A DNA stretch of 32,987 bases, taken from assembly GCF_009857595.1 (NCBI RefSeq), contig NZ_WWCU01000051.1:1-32987 (forward strand), read 5' to 3'. Source of the stretch: Pseudoduganella aquatica. GTDB taxonomy: Bacteria > Pseudomonadota > Gammaproteobacteria > Burkholderiales > Burkholderiaceae_D. Within the stretch, counting starts at the first letter, position 1; every line of letters starts with the position of its first letter. The translations under genes were made by a program, and so were the position numbers. The notes under the pieces were generated by a model. The model worked only from the letters and a program-made list of their open reading frames with translations. It was not told where the DNA came from and did no database searches. This document shows positions 20,670 through 29,716 of the stretch, in pieces.

Positions 20670-23504
20670 ATGCTGACACTGAAATCCCTGCGATCCCCTT
20701 TCCTGGCCTGCGCCATGCTGAGCACACTGCTGGGCGCGCAGCCTGCCCACGCCGCGAGCGTGCGCCTGGCCGGGCCGGAAGGCGTGGCCGGCGTGCTGGC
20801 CGAGAGCAGCGCCACCATGGCCCTGGCTGCGGACCTGCTGCGGCGGGACGTGCAATCCGTCAGCGGCCAGGCGCCCCGGCGCGTGTCCACGCTGGACGAA
20901 TGCCCGCGCGTGTGCGTGGTGATCGGCCGCCATGACAGCCCGCTGCTGCGCCAGCTCGCGCAGCGCGAGCACCTGGACTTCTCCTCGCTGGCCGGCCAGT
21001 GGGAACGCTATATCCGCGTCAGCCAGCCATCGCAAGGCAAGCCTGGCGTGCAGCTGCTCGTCATCGCCGGTTCGGACACGCGCGGCGCCGTGTATGGCGC
21101 GGTGGACCTGTCCCGTGAAATCGGCGTATCGGCCTGGGAATGGTGGGCGGACGCCCGCCCCGCCACGCGCAGCACCGTCGATGTGCGCGCCGAACGCATC
21201 GCCTCCGAACGGCCCTCGGTGCAGTATCGCGGCATATTCCTGAACGACGAGGACTGGGGCTTGCAGCCCTGGGCCGCCAGGACCTACGACAGCAGCGGTG
21301 ACATCGGTCCTGCCACGTATGCGCGCATCTTCGAACTGATGTGGCGCCTGAAGGCCAATATCATCTGGCCCGCCATGCACGACTCCACCAAGCCCTTCTA
21401 CCAGATGGCGGGCAATGCGCAGATGGCGAACGACTACGCCATCGTGGTGGGCACCTCGCACGCCGAGCCCATGATGCGCAACAACGTGCGCGAATGGAAA
21501 AAGAGCGACGGCGCCTTCAACTTCTTCACCAACCGCGACGCGCTGGCGCGCTACTGGCAGCAGCGCGTGGATGAAGTCAAAGGATACGAGAACTTCTACT
21601 CCATGGGCATCCGTGGCGTGCACGACTCGGCCATGGAAGGGGCCTCCACGCTGGACGAGGCGCGCGACGGCGTGTCCAGCGTGATCGCCATGCAGCGCGC
21701 CATGCTCGCCAAGTCGCAAGGACGTCCCCTGCCCCAGATTCCGCAAGCGCTCACCGTGTACAAGGAAGTGCTGGACATCTATAACAGCGGCCTGCAGGTG
21801 CCGGACGACATCACGCTGATCTGGCCGGACGATAACTACGGCTATCTGCACCAGCTCAGCACCGCCAGGGAAGCGGGCCGCAGCGGCGGCGCGGGCCTGT
21901 ACTACCACATCTCCTACTGGGGCCGGCCGCATGACTACCTGTGGCTGGGCACCACCCACCCCGGCCTGATACGGGACCAGCTGCAGCGCGCCATCAGCAC
22001 CGGCGTGGAGAAGATCTGGGTGGTCAACGTGGGCGACATCAAGCCCGGTGAATACCTCACGCAGTACTTCCTGGACCTGGCTTTCGACAAGCGCCTGCTG
22101 GAGCACGGTACGAACGAGCATCTGCAAGCTTGGCTGGCGGCGCAGTTCGGCGCTGCGCAGGCGCCTGGCATCGCGTCCGTCATGCAGGAGTACTACGACC
22201 TGGCTTGGGAGCGGCGGCCCGAATTCATGGGCTTCAGCCAGACCGAGCCCACCACACCCACGCGGCAGAGCGACTACCTGCAGTCCGGCGGCGAAGAAGC
22301 CGAGCAGCGGCTGGCGCGCTACCAGGCGCTGGTGCTGCGCGCCCAGGCCCTGGGCACCGCCCTCCCCGCCGCCAGCCAGGACGCCTACTTCCAGCTGGTG
22401 CTATATCCGGTACGCTCCAGCGCCAACCTGAATGCGCGCATCCTCAAGCTGGACCTGGCGGCGCAATATGCGCGCATGGGCCGTCCGGCGGCGCAGCTGT
22501 ACGCGCAGCATGCGCAAGCCGCGCAGGCCGCCATCGCGGCCGACACGGCGCGCTACAACGCGCTCGGCGGCGGCAAATGGCGCGGCATGATGGACGCCGC
22601 ACCGCGCCGCCTGCCGGTGTTCTCCGCGCCCTCCTTCCCCTCTTATGGCAGCGCGGGCCGCAGCGGCTGCGCACTGGCCTATCCAACACCGCTGTCGCCG
22701 CAAGGAGGCTCGCTGGCCTTCACGCGCGGCAGGCCGGAGACCAAAACCATCACGCTGATCCAGTATGGCGCGCAGCAGCAGGCGTGGTCCGCCGCGTCCG
22801 TTCCGGCGGGCTTGCGCCTGTCTGCGGACAAGGGCACGCTCAACGAAGCCAACGGCTACGAACAGCGCATCGACGTTAGCTATGACGGCGCCAAAGACAG
22901 TGCCAAGGCCCCGCTGCGCTTCGCCTGCGGCAGCGAGCAGCTGCAAGCCAAATTGCAGTTGGCGCCGGGCGCGGAAGACGGCGTACCGACCGAGCATGAG
23001 CGCATCATCACCATTTCGGCTGCGGCGGACAAGACCGCAATGCCCGCATCCGGCTGGTCCGTGGTCGACCTGGGCAGCTTCGGCGCCAGCATGCGCTCCA
23101 GCTTCTCCCTGCCCTCGCGCGACCCGGCGCAAGCTGCGGCTGCGCCTTCGCTGGACTATCGCTTCCACAGCCATAGCGCCGGCGCGGCGCAGCTGAAGAT
23201 CATCGCGGTGCCGGTGCATCCGCTCACGTCCGCCAACAAGCTGCGCATTGCCATCAGCCTGGACGGCCAGGCGCCCGCTGCGCTGGACCTTGCCACCCAG
23301 GGCCGCAGCGACGAATGGAAGAACAACGTGCTGACCAACACCGCCGTGCGCACCATACAGCTGGCCGCGCTCCCGCCCGGACCGCACACGCTGAAGGTCC
23401 ACGCGCTGGACCCCGGCTTTATCCTGGACCGCATCGAGATCTCCTTCGACGGCGCGCCCAATTACTATTCCCGCCCTCACCAAACAACAACAGGATCACG
23501 ATGA
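20670..23504 (+). CDS. GH115-family alpha-glucuronidase-like enzyme, secreted
   Basis: 944 residues, signal peptide 1-28 (cleavage AHA-AS). GH115 enzymes remove (4-O-methyl-)glucuronic acid from xylan or act on arabinogalactan side chains. Family landmarks: VQYRGIFLNDEDWGLQPWA (about 185-202), FELMWRLKANIIWPAMH (221-237), GTSHAEPMMRNN (261-272), WPDDNYGYLHQLS (385-397), YYHISYWGRPHDYLWLGTTHP (411-431) and KIWVVNVGDIKPGEY (448-462). The first 150 residues are the usual N-terminal domain, and the region after 650 is a beta-rich C-terminal extension (GH115_C-like). It overlaps the GH2-like gene by four bases (ATGA), so both are made together. The assignment is confident; the exact polysaccharide is inferred. 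Confidence 0.94.
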   Translation: MLTLKSLRSPFLACAMLSTLLGAQPAHAASVRLAGPEGVAGVLAESSATMALAADLLRRDVQSVSGQAPRRVSTLDECPRVCVVIGRHDSPLLRQLAQREHLDFSSLAGQWERYIRVSQPSQGKPGVQLLVIAGSDTRGAVYGAVDLSREIGVSAWEWWADARPATRSTVDVRAERIASERPSVQYRGIFLNDEDWGLQPWAARTYDSSGDIGPATYARIFELMWRLKANIIWPAMHDSTKPFYQMAGNAQMANDYAIVVGTSHAEPMMRNNVREWKKSDGAFNFFTNRDALARYWQQRVDEVKGYENFYSMGIRGVHDSAMEGASTLDEARDGVSSVIAMQRAMLAKSQGRPLPQIPQALTVYKEVLDIYNSGLQVPDDITLIWPDDNYGYLHQLSTAREAGRSGGAGLYYHISYWGRPHDYLWLGTTHPGLIRDQLQRAISTGVEKIWVVNVGDIKPGEYLTQYFLDLAFDKRLLEHGTNEHLQAWLAAQFGAAQAPGIASVMQEYYDLAWERRPEFMGFSQTEPTTPTRQSDYLQSGGEEAEQRLARYQALVLRAQALGTALPAASQDAYFQLVLYPVRSSANLNARILKLDLAAQYARMGRPAAQLYAQHAQAAQAAIAADTARYNALGGGKWRGMMDAAPRRLPVFSAPSFPSYGSAGRSGCALAYPTPLSPQGGSLAFTRGRPETKTITLIQYGAQQQAWSAASVPAGLRLSADKGTLNEANGYEQRIDVSYDGAKDSAKAPLRFACGSEQLQAKLQLAPGAEDGVPTEHERIITISAAADKTAMPASGWSVVDLGSFGASMRSSFSLPSRDPAQAAAAPSLDYRFHSHSAGAAQLKIIAVPVHPLTSANKLRIAISLDGQAPAALDLATQGRSDEWKNNVLTNTAVRTIQLAALPPGPHTLKVHALDPGFILDRIEISFDGAPNYYSRPHQTTTGSR

Positions 23505-26446
23505 ACCTCCGCCTCATTCCGCTCGCCCTGATCGCCGCAGGCCTGATGCAGCCGGCGCACGCCGAACGCCAGTCCTACAACTTCAACCCGAACTGGAAAC
23601 TGGCGGTGGCCGATCCCGCAGACGCCGCGCAGCGCGCCTTTGACGACAGTGCCTGGAAAGCCGTCACGCTGCCGCGCGCCTGGAACGAGGACGACGCGTT
23701 CAGCAAGGACATCGTGGACCTCACCACCGGCGTGGCCTGGTACCGCAAGCACTTCACCCTGCCCGCCACTGCTGCGGGCCAGAAGGTGTTCATCGAATTC
23801 GAGGGCGCGCGCCAGGCGGCCGAGGTGTACGTCAACGGCAAGCGCATCGGCTTGCACGAGAACGGCATCAACGCCTTCGGCTTCGACATCACCGCCGCCC
23901 TGCAGCCGGGCGACAACATGGTGGCGGTCCGCACCGACAACAGCTGGGACTACCGCGAAAAAGCCACCAACCAGCGCTACCAGTGGTCCGACAAGAATTT
24001 CAACGCCAACTACGGCGGCCTGCCCAAGAACGTACGCCTGCACGTGACGGACAAGCTGTACCAGACCTTGCCGCTATATTCCACGCTGGGCACCACCGGC
24101 GTCTACGTCTACGCGCGCGAGTTCGACATTCCGGGCCGCCGCGCCACCATCGCCGCCGAATCCGAAGTGCGCAACGAGTATCCGGACACGCGCACCTTCA
24201 CCTACGAGGTCCAGGTCAAGGACCGCGACGGCAAGCAGGTGGCGCAGTTCTCCTCCCCCGCCCAGACCGTTGCGGCGGGCGCCACGGCCGTGGTCAAGGC
24301 CAGCGCGCCGGTGCAGGGGCTGAACTTCTGGAGCTGGGGCTACGGCTACCTGTACGACGTGGTCACCACGCTGAAGGTGGACGGCAAGGCGGTCGACAGC
24401 GTGACCACGCGCACCGGCTTCCGCAAAACGGAATTCGCCAACGGCATGGTCAAGCTGAACGACCGCGTGATCCAGATGAAAGGCTACGCGCAGCGCACCT
24501 CCAACGAGTGGCCCGCCGTGGGCATGTCGGTGCCGGCCTGGCTGAGCGACTACAGCAACGGCCTGGCCGTGGAAAGCAACGCCAACCTGGTGCGCTGGAT
24601 GCACATCACGCCGTGGAAGCAGGACGTGGAGTCGCTGGACCGCGTGGGCATGATGCAGGCCATGCCGGCCGGCGACTCGGAAGCCGACGTGACCGGCCGC
24701 CGCTGGGAGCAGCGCATCGACGCCATGCGCGACGCCATCATCTATAACCGAAACAGCCCGTCCATCGTGTTCTACGAGAGCGGCAACCGTGGCGTAAGCG
24801 AAGCGCACATGCTGGAAATGAAGGCGCTGCGCGACCAGTTCGACCCGCACGGCGGCCGCGCGTCCGGCAGCCGCGAAATGCTGAGCACCAAGCTGCAGCA
24901 GGTGGCCGAGTACGGCGGCGAAATGCTGTACATAAACAAGAGCGCGCGCATTCCGATGTGGGCCATGGAGTACTCGCGCGACGAAGGCGCCCGCATTTAC
25001 TGGGACGAGTACACCGCGCCCTTCCACAAAAATGGCGACGGCCCGCCGCACAAGGGCCAGCCCGCGCCCACCTACAACCACAACCAGGACTCGCACGCCA
25101 TCGAGAACGTGAAGCGCTGGTATGACTACTGGGAGCAGCGTCCGGGCACCGGTACGCGCGTGTCCAGCGGCGGCGTGAACATCATTTTCTCGGACTCGAA
25201 CACCCACCATCGCGGCGCCAACAACTACCGCCGCAGCGGCGAGGTGGACGCCATGCGCATACCGAAGGACGGCTTCTACGCCCACCAGGTGATGTGGGAC
25301 GGCTGGGTGGACGTGGAACGTCCGCGCGCCCACATCATCGGCCACTGGAACTATGCGCCGGGCACGGTCAAGACCGTGAGCGTGGTGTCCAGCGCGGAGC
25401 GCGTGGAGCTGTTCCTGAACGGGAAAAAGGTAGGCCAGGGACGGCAGAGCGAACGCTTCCTGTTCACCTTCGACGACGTGGCCTTCCAGCCGGGTGAGCT
25501 GAAAGCAGTGGGCTACGACGCCAAGGGCAAGGCCATCTGCATCTCGGTGCTGGCCACCGCCGGCGCACCGGCCAAGCTGCGCCTGACGTCCATCGCATCG
25601 CCCAAGGGCTTGCAGGCCGACGGCGCCGACCTGGCGCTGGTGCAGGTGGAGGTCGTGGACGCGAAGGGCCGCCGCAATCCGGTGGCGCTGAACAAGGTGG
25701 AGTTCGAGCTGCAAGGGCCGGCCGAATGGCGCGGCGGGATTGCGCAGGGACCGGACAACTATGTGCTGTCGCGCGCGCTGCCGGTTGAGGGCGGTGTGAA
25801 CCGCGTGCTGCTGCGCACCGGCACGCAGGCGGGCAAGATCATCCTGCGCGCCAAGTCGGAGGGACTGGCTTCGGCGGAGCTGACGCTGGTGTCCAAGCCG
25901 GTGGCGGTCAAGGACGGTTTGTCGGCGCAGTTCCCGGCGGACGGCTTGCCGCTGCATTTGCAGCGCGGCGCGACGCCGGCCACGCCGTCGTTCAAGGTGT
26001 CGCGCGTGGCGGTGCCGGTGGCTTCGATTGAGGCGGCCAGCAATGCGGCGGACGCGGGCTTTACGGTGGATGACGATGAAACCACCAAGTGGTCCAGCAA
26101 GCCGGGCGAAGGGGTGATTACCTTCAAGCTGGCGCGCACGGCCAAGCTGAGTTCCGTGGTGCTGAAGCTGGCGGGCTGGCGCGAACGCAGCTATCCGCTG
26201 CAGATCCAGGTCGACGGCAAGCAGGTTTACGACGGCATGACGCCGAAGGGGCTGGGGTATGTCACCTTGCCGCTGGCAGGGACCGCAGGGCAGACCGTGC
26301 GCATTGCGCTGAACGGCATGGCCGATGAGACCAATGCCATCAAGCTGACCGAAGTGGCCAACCAGGCGATTGCCGACACTGGCGCGAACCAGACGCCAAA
26401 GGGCGTGCTGTCCATCGTCGAGGCGGAGTTCTACGAGTTGCCGTAA
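23501..26446 (+). CDS. GH2-family glycosidase-like enzyme, secreted, atypical acid/base motif
   Basis: 981 residues, signal peptide about 1-21 (QPAHA-ER). Order of domains: GH2 sugar-binding (about 25-185; GVAWYRKHF, VFIEFEGARQAAEVYVNGKRIGLHENG), beta-sandwich (about 200-310), TIM barrel (about 310-600), DUF4982-like (605-685), an Ig-like domain (690-800) and a C-terminal F5/8 or CBM32-like domain (840-940). The nucleophile Glu490 is in IPMWAMEYS, like CEYA of beta-galactosidases. The acid/base region reads SIVFYESGNR (421-430): the Glu of the usual GNE is Arg430, with Glu426 four residues earlier. Whether Glu426 takes over, or the enzyme is a binder or a different glycosidase, is not known. 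It is translationally coupled to GH115. Confidence 0.85.
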   Translation: MNLRLIPLALIAAGLMQPAHAERQSYNFNPNWKLAVADPADAAQRAFDDSAWKAVTLPRAWNEDDAFSKDIVDLTTGVAWYRKHFTLPATAAGQKVFIEFEGARQAAEVYVNGKRIGLHENGINAFGFDITAALQPGDNMVAVRTDNSWDYREKATNQRYQWSDKNFNANYGGLPKNVRLHVTDKLYQTLPLYSTLGTTGVYVYAREFDIPGRRATIAAESEVRNEYPDTRTFTYEVQVKDRDGKQVAQFSSPAQTVAAGATAVVKASAPVQGLNFWSWGYGYLYDVVTTLKVDGKAVDSVTTRTGFRKTEFANGMVKLNDRVIQMKGYAQRTSNEWPAVGMSVPAWLSDYSNGLAVESNANLVRWMHITPWKQDVESLDRVGMMQAMPAGDSEADVTGRRWEQRIDAMRDAIIYNRNSPSIVFYESGNRGVSEAHMLEMKALRDQFDPHGGRASGSREMLSTKLQQVAEYGGEMLYINKSARIPMWAMEYSRDEGARIYWDEYTAPFHKNGDGPPHKGQPAPTYNHNQDSHAIENVKRWYDYWEQRPGTGTRVSSGGVNIIFSDSNTHHRGANNYRRSGEVDAMRIPKDGFYAHQVMWDGWVDVERPRAHIIGHWNYAPGTVKTVSVVSSAERVELFLNGKKVGQGRQSERFLFTFDDVAFQPGELKAVGYDAKGKAICISVLATAGAPAKLRLTSIASPKGLQADGADLALVQVEVVDAKGRRNPVALNKVEFELQGPAEWRGGIAQGPDNYVLSRALPVEGGVNRVLLRTGTQAGKIILRAKSEGLASAELTLVSKPVAVKDGLSAQFPADGLPLHLQRGATPATPSFKVSRVAVPVASIEAASNAADAGFTVDDDETTKWSSKPGEGVITFKLARTAKLSSVVLKLAGWRERSYPLQIQVDGKQVYDGMTPKGLGYVTLPLAGTAGQTVRIALNGMADETNAIKLTEVANQAIADTGANQTPKGVLSIVEAEFYELP

Positions 26447-26449
26447 AGC

Positions 26450-26485
26450 GGCGGGTTACGCGCAAAAGCGCTAACCCGCCCTACG
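26450..26485. repeat. Palindromic intergenic repeat, copy 2
   Basis: GGCGGGTTA (26450-26458) and TAACCCGCC (26472-26480) followed by CTACG, the same unit as at 1549-1585. It begins four bases after the GH2-like stop codon. Confidence 0.75.
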
Positions 26486-26508
26486 CGCCACCGCAGCACC
26501 GTGAATAC

Positions 26509-26539
26509 CGTAGGGCGGGTTAGCGTAGAGTAACCCGCC
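26509..26539. repeat. Palindromic intergenic repeat, copy 3 (inverted)
   Basis: CGTAGGGCGGGTTA (26509-26522) and TAACCCGCC (26531-26539) are the same unit in opposite orientation to copy 2. Copies 2 and 3 together can fold into one long hairpin between two converging genes, GH2-like and GntR, and may end transcription from both sides. Confidence 0.7.
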
Positions 26540-26544
26540 AAAGC

Positions 26545-27249
26545 TCAAGCTATCGGCGGCATAAAACTCGGATACTTGAGCTTGAGCTGATCAAGCTCGG
26601 ATAGCGTGCCGGAGAGGTGCTGGCGCACGCAGCCCTGCGCCGCCGCCGGGTCGCCTGCGCCGATGGCGCGGGCGATGGCGCTGTGTTCTTCCAATATCGA
26701 TTGCGCCTTGCCGTTGAGCGGCAGGTGCAGGCGCCGCAGGCGGTCCAGATTGCCGCTGCCGCTGCGCATCGTGTGCCACAATTGCTCGAGCTGCGCGGCC
26801 TGGTAGAGCTGCTGGTGGAAAGCCAGGTCGATCTGGGTGAAGTTCTTCAGGTCGCCCGCTTCCAGGCAGGCGCGCTGGCGCTCCACCAGTTGCAGCAGGG
26901 TCTGCGCCAGCGCAGGCTCCGGCTTCTGCGACAGCGTACGCACAATTTCCAGTTCAACCGATAAACGCAGGAACTGCGCTTGCCGCGCGGACGCCAGGTC
27001 CACGCTGCGCACGCGCGTAACGTGCTGGGGGAAAATGTCCACCAATCCTTCGTCGCCCAGGCGCGTCAACGCGTCGCGGATGGGCGTGGCGGACAGGTTG
27101 AAGTAGCGCGTGAGGTCGTTACGCGGCAGTACGGCGCCCGGTTCGAGCGCCAGCGTGACGATCAGTTCGCGCAAATGCTCGAATACCTGCACCGTGGCGT
27201 TGCGGGACCGGTCCAGCTGGAAGGTCCCCGGGATAACTGCTGTTTCCAT
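26545..27249 (-). CDS. GntR/FadR-family (FCD) transcriptional regulator
   Basis: 234 residues from the ATG at 27249; an ATG at 27261 is equally possible, as neither has a clear ribosome site. The N-terminal winged helix (about 15-85) shows VFEHLRELIVTLALEPGAVLPRNDL, FNLSATPIRDALTRLGDEGLV and the wing. The FCD ligand domain (about 90-230) has DLAFHQQLYQAA, EEHSAIARAI and VRQHL, the usual Asp and three His that bind a metal and an organic-acid effector. Members of this class (UxuR, ExuR) often answer to uronates, which fits the neighbouring GH115 gene; that is inference. It is 41 bases downstream of the second TonB receptor on the same strand and convergent with the GH2-like gene. Confidence 0.92.
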   Translation of the reverse strand: METAVIPGTFQLDRSRNATVQVFEHLRELIVTLALEPGAVLPRNDLTRYFNLSATPIRDALTRLGDEGLVDIFPQHVTRVRSVDLASARQAQFLRLSVELEIVRTLSQKPEPALAQTLLQLVERQRACLEAGDLKNFTQIDLAFHQQLYQAAQLEQLWHTMRSGSGNLDRLRRLHLPLNGKAQSILEEHSAIARAIGAGDPAAAQGCVRQHLSGTLSELDQLKLKYPSFMPPIA

Positions 27250-27272
27250 AGTGCCGCGCATGCTGATCTAAA

Positions 27273-27286
27273 GCTAAGATATTAGC
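27273..27286. promoter_or_regulatory. Inverted repeat before the GntR gene
   Basis: GCTAA (27273-27277) and TTAGC (27282-27286) pair around GATA, between the TonB receptor stop and the GntR start. It may be an operator for the GntR protein, but it does not match the usual FadR-type TGGTNNNACCA pattern. Confidence 0.35.
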
Positions 27287-27302
27287 ATGGCAGCACATGG
27301 AT

Positions 27303-29600
27303 TTAGAAGCCCGGGCCAGGACCCGGACCGTCGCCGCGTTGGCCGCCCGGCCCCTGGCCCGGACGCGGTCCCTGGAACTGCTCGCCCCTGCCCTCGCCTG
27401 CGCTCGATGCGCCGCCGATGCGGTACGACAGGCCGATGTAGAACACGCGGCTGTCGAAGCGGCGCGACGTGGTTTCCTTCAGCAGCGGCGTGTCGATCAC
27501 GGTCGCCATCTTGGCCGAGGCCAGCGCGTCGGTCATATTCATCACCAGGCTCAGCTGCGGCGTCAGCGCGTGGCGCACGCTGAGATTCAGCATGTGGCTG
27601 GGCTCGCGGTAGCCCTGGCCGGTCAGTGTCTTGCCCTGCATTTGCAGCATGGCTTGCAGCTGGGTGGCGCTGTCGTACTGGTAGTTCAAACGCGCGCGGC
27701 CGCTCAGCGAGCTGGCGTTGCGGGTGATGTCCGCGCCGCTCAGGTCGCGCGAGGTCAGTTCGCTGCGCGCCAGGTTGCCGCTGGTGTTCAGGGTCAGCGT
27801 CGGCGTCAGCTTGCCGCTGACGGTGAACTCCAGGCCGCTCGAATGGCTGGCGCCGCCGTTTTCGCGCGTGGTCAGCAGCACGTTGTTGCCGATGTAGCTG
27901 CTGCGCTCGATGATGGTGTCCGATTCGTCGCGGAAATAGGCGCGCAGATTGGTTTCCAGCGTGCCGAACTTGGTCTCGTAGCCCACTTCGAAGGAGTCGG
28001 TCTTGGCCGGTTTCAGCATGGGGTTGCCGGACGAGACGTTGAACTCGTCGCGGTACACCACGTAGGGGTTCAGGTCGTTCGGCATCGGGCGGCGGATGCG
28101 GTGCGCGTAGCTGAAGCGCATATTGGCCGTCTCGTTCACCTTGTAGGTGGCGAAGAAGCTGGGGATGTAGCTGGTGTAGCTGTTCTTCGCCGAGATGCTG
28201 CTGGTGATCTGGTCGATATCCATCTCGGTGTGCTCGACCCGCATGCCGGCCAGCGCGCCCCAGTTGTCGTTCAGGCGCATCTGGTAGGAGCCGTACAGCG
28301 CCAGCGTGGTCTCGTCCAGGTTGAAGCGGTTGGTGCGCGCCGGATTGATGGTTTCGGCCAGCGTGGCGGCGTTGATGTCGGCATACAGCACGTCGAAGCT
28401 GCTCTTGGTTTCGGCCACCTTGTAGCCCAGCTTGGCCGAGCCGCCGCCGATATTGCGTTCATAGTCGCCGGTGAAATCGACAATGCGGGTGCCGGTGTCG
28501 CTGGACTGGCGGCTGCGCTCCGCCGGCGCGTTGATTGGACGGACGGTGTAGACATTGCTGTAGGCGCTGTCGTTGTCGTTGTCCGTGTGGGACACGCGCA
28601 AGTCCGTCTTCATGCTCTCGCCCGGCGCTTCACCCTTATGGTCCCAGCGCGCGCCCCAGCTGTAGCTCTTGGTGTCGCCCTCGCGCTGCGTGCTGCGCAG
28701 GTAGTCGCTGATGGTGGCGGCCCCGGCCGCGGTCGCATAGTGCTCGCTGACTTTCTGGTCGTTGCCGCGCGCGGTGTAATTGGCGCTCGCGGTCAGTGTG
28801 TCCTTGGCGCCGAGGTTGTAGCTGACGGTGCCGTTCAGGCCCACCGAATCGTTCAGGCCGTGCTGCACGCTGTCCTGGGTGCTGTGCTCGACCAGGCCGG
28901 TGAGCGGATTGGTGCGGTCGCGCACGGTATCGCCCACCGAGTTGCGGCCGTCGTGGCGCACGTTGATGCCGCCCTGGTAGCCCCACGCGCCTTCGTTGTA
29001 GCTGCCGGACACGGCGCTGTTGTAGCGTCCGTCCTTGCCGGCGTTGGCGTTGACGGTGGCGAAGCCGCCCGGCTTGCGGTTGCGGCGCATCACCAGGTTC
29101 AGGATGGGGCCGCCGCCGCCCTCGTTGCCGAACTGCGCGCCGGGATTGTTGATGACCTCCACCGATTCGATATCGTCCGCCGCCATGGCGTTCAGCGTGG
29201 CGGCGCGGTTATCGCCCTGCATCATGGCGGACGGCTTGCCGTCGACCAGGATCTGCAAGTTGCTGCTGCCGCGCAGCGTGACGGCGCCGTCCGGATCCAC
29301 CGCCACGGACGGCACGTTGTTCAGCGCGTCCGCCGCAGTGCCGTTGGAGCTGCCGACGTCGGATTTCACGTCGTACACCTGGCGGTCGATGCGGTTGGTG
29401 GGGCGTTCGCCCGCCACCGTCACCGACGGCACCGGCACACCCGTCTCGGTCGACTTTTCGACCGGCTTGGGCTCTTTTTTGAGCGGGGCGCCCTTCACCA
29501 CCACTTCCGGCGCGGCGGCTTGGGTTTGCGCGAAGGCGGCGCCGTCAACGTACATCACGGCGGTGCTGGCAACGCAGCAGGTCAGCAGAATTTTTTGCAT
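27303..29600 (-). CDS. TonB-dependent receptor with Gly/Pro-rich C-terminal tail
   Basis: 765 residues, signal peptide about 1-24 (ends AAFA-QT). A Lys/Pro-rich linker (36-65) leads to a plug domain (about 75-175: AADALNNVPSVAVDPDGAVTLRG, LQILVDGKPSAMMQG, DIESVEVINNPGAQFG, GGGGPILNLVMRR) and a barrel of the outer-membrane beta-barrel-3 type (YEVGYE, FFATYKVNE, LRAYFRDESD). The last barrel strand, VFYIGLSYRI (about 719-728), is followed by 37 residues rich in Gly, Pro and Gln that end in Phe765, so the protein does not stop at the barrel as most receptors do. A likely ribosome site (AAAGG) precedes the ATG. Neighbouring GH115 and GntR genes suggest a sugar ligand. Confidence 0.93.
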   Translation of the reverse strand: MQKILLTCCVASTAVMYVDGAAFAQTQAAAPEVVVKGAPLKKEPKPVEKSTETGVPVPSVTVAGERPTNRIDRQVYDVKSDVGSSNGTAADALNNVPSVAVDPDGAVTLRGSSNLQILVDGKPSAMMQGDNRAATLNAMAADDIESVEVINNPGAQFGNEGGGGPILNLVMRRNRKPGGFATVNANAGKDGRYNSAVSGSYNEGAWGYQGGINVRHDGRNSVGDTVRDRTNPLTGLVEHSTQDSVQHGLNDSVGLNGTVSYNLGAKDTLTASANYTARGNDQKVSEHYATAAGAATISDYLRSTQREGDTKSYSWGARWDHKGEAPGESMKTDLRVSHTDNDNDSAYSNVYTVRPINAPAERSRQSSDTGTRIVDFTGDYERNIGGGSAKLGYKVAETKSSFDVLYADINAATLAETINPARTNRFNLDETTLALYGSYQMRLNDNWGALAGMRVEHTEMDIDQITSSISAKNSYTSYIPSFFATYKVNETANMRFSYAHRIRRPMPNDLNPYVVYRDEFNVSSGNPMLKPAKTDSFEVGYETKFGTLETNLRAYFRDESDTIIERSSYIGNNVLLTTRENGGASHSSGLEFTVSGKLTPTLTLNTSGNLARSELTSRDLSGADITRNASSLSGRARLNYQYDSATQLQAMLQMQGKTLTGQGYREPSHMLNLSVRHALTPQLSLVMNMTDALASAKMATVIDTPLLKETTSRRFDSRVFYIGLSYRIGGASSAGEGRGEQFQGPRPGQGPGGQRGDGPGPGPGF

Positions 29601-29716
29601 TGGACAAGGCCTTTATAGGATGGTCGCATTCTATCCGCCTGCCACTTGCAAGACTATTGTCATTACGCAATTTTACATAGCCTAAACTTTACAGAAACAT
29701 TTGCCGTTAAAGCAGC

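Noticed and set aside
20469..22127. 552-codon open frame opposite GH115
   Set aside because: Shadow of a confidently identified GH115 gene.
23315..23500. Upstream extension of the GH2-like gene inside GH115
   Set aside because: It would bury the signal peptide; the ATG at 23501 overlaps the GH115 stop in the common ATGA manner.
24074..25957. 627-codon open frame opposite the GH2-like gene
   Set aside because: Shadow; composition rich in His, Val and Ala with no family match.
27297..29618. 773-codon open frame opposite the second TonB receptor
   Set aside because: Shadow of the receptor; no signal peptide or motif.
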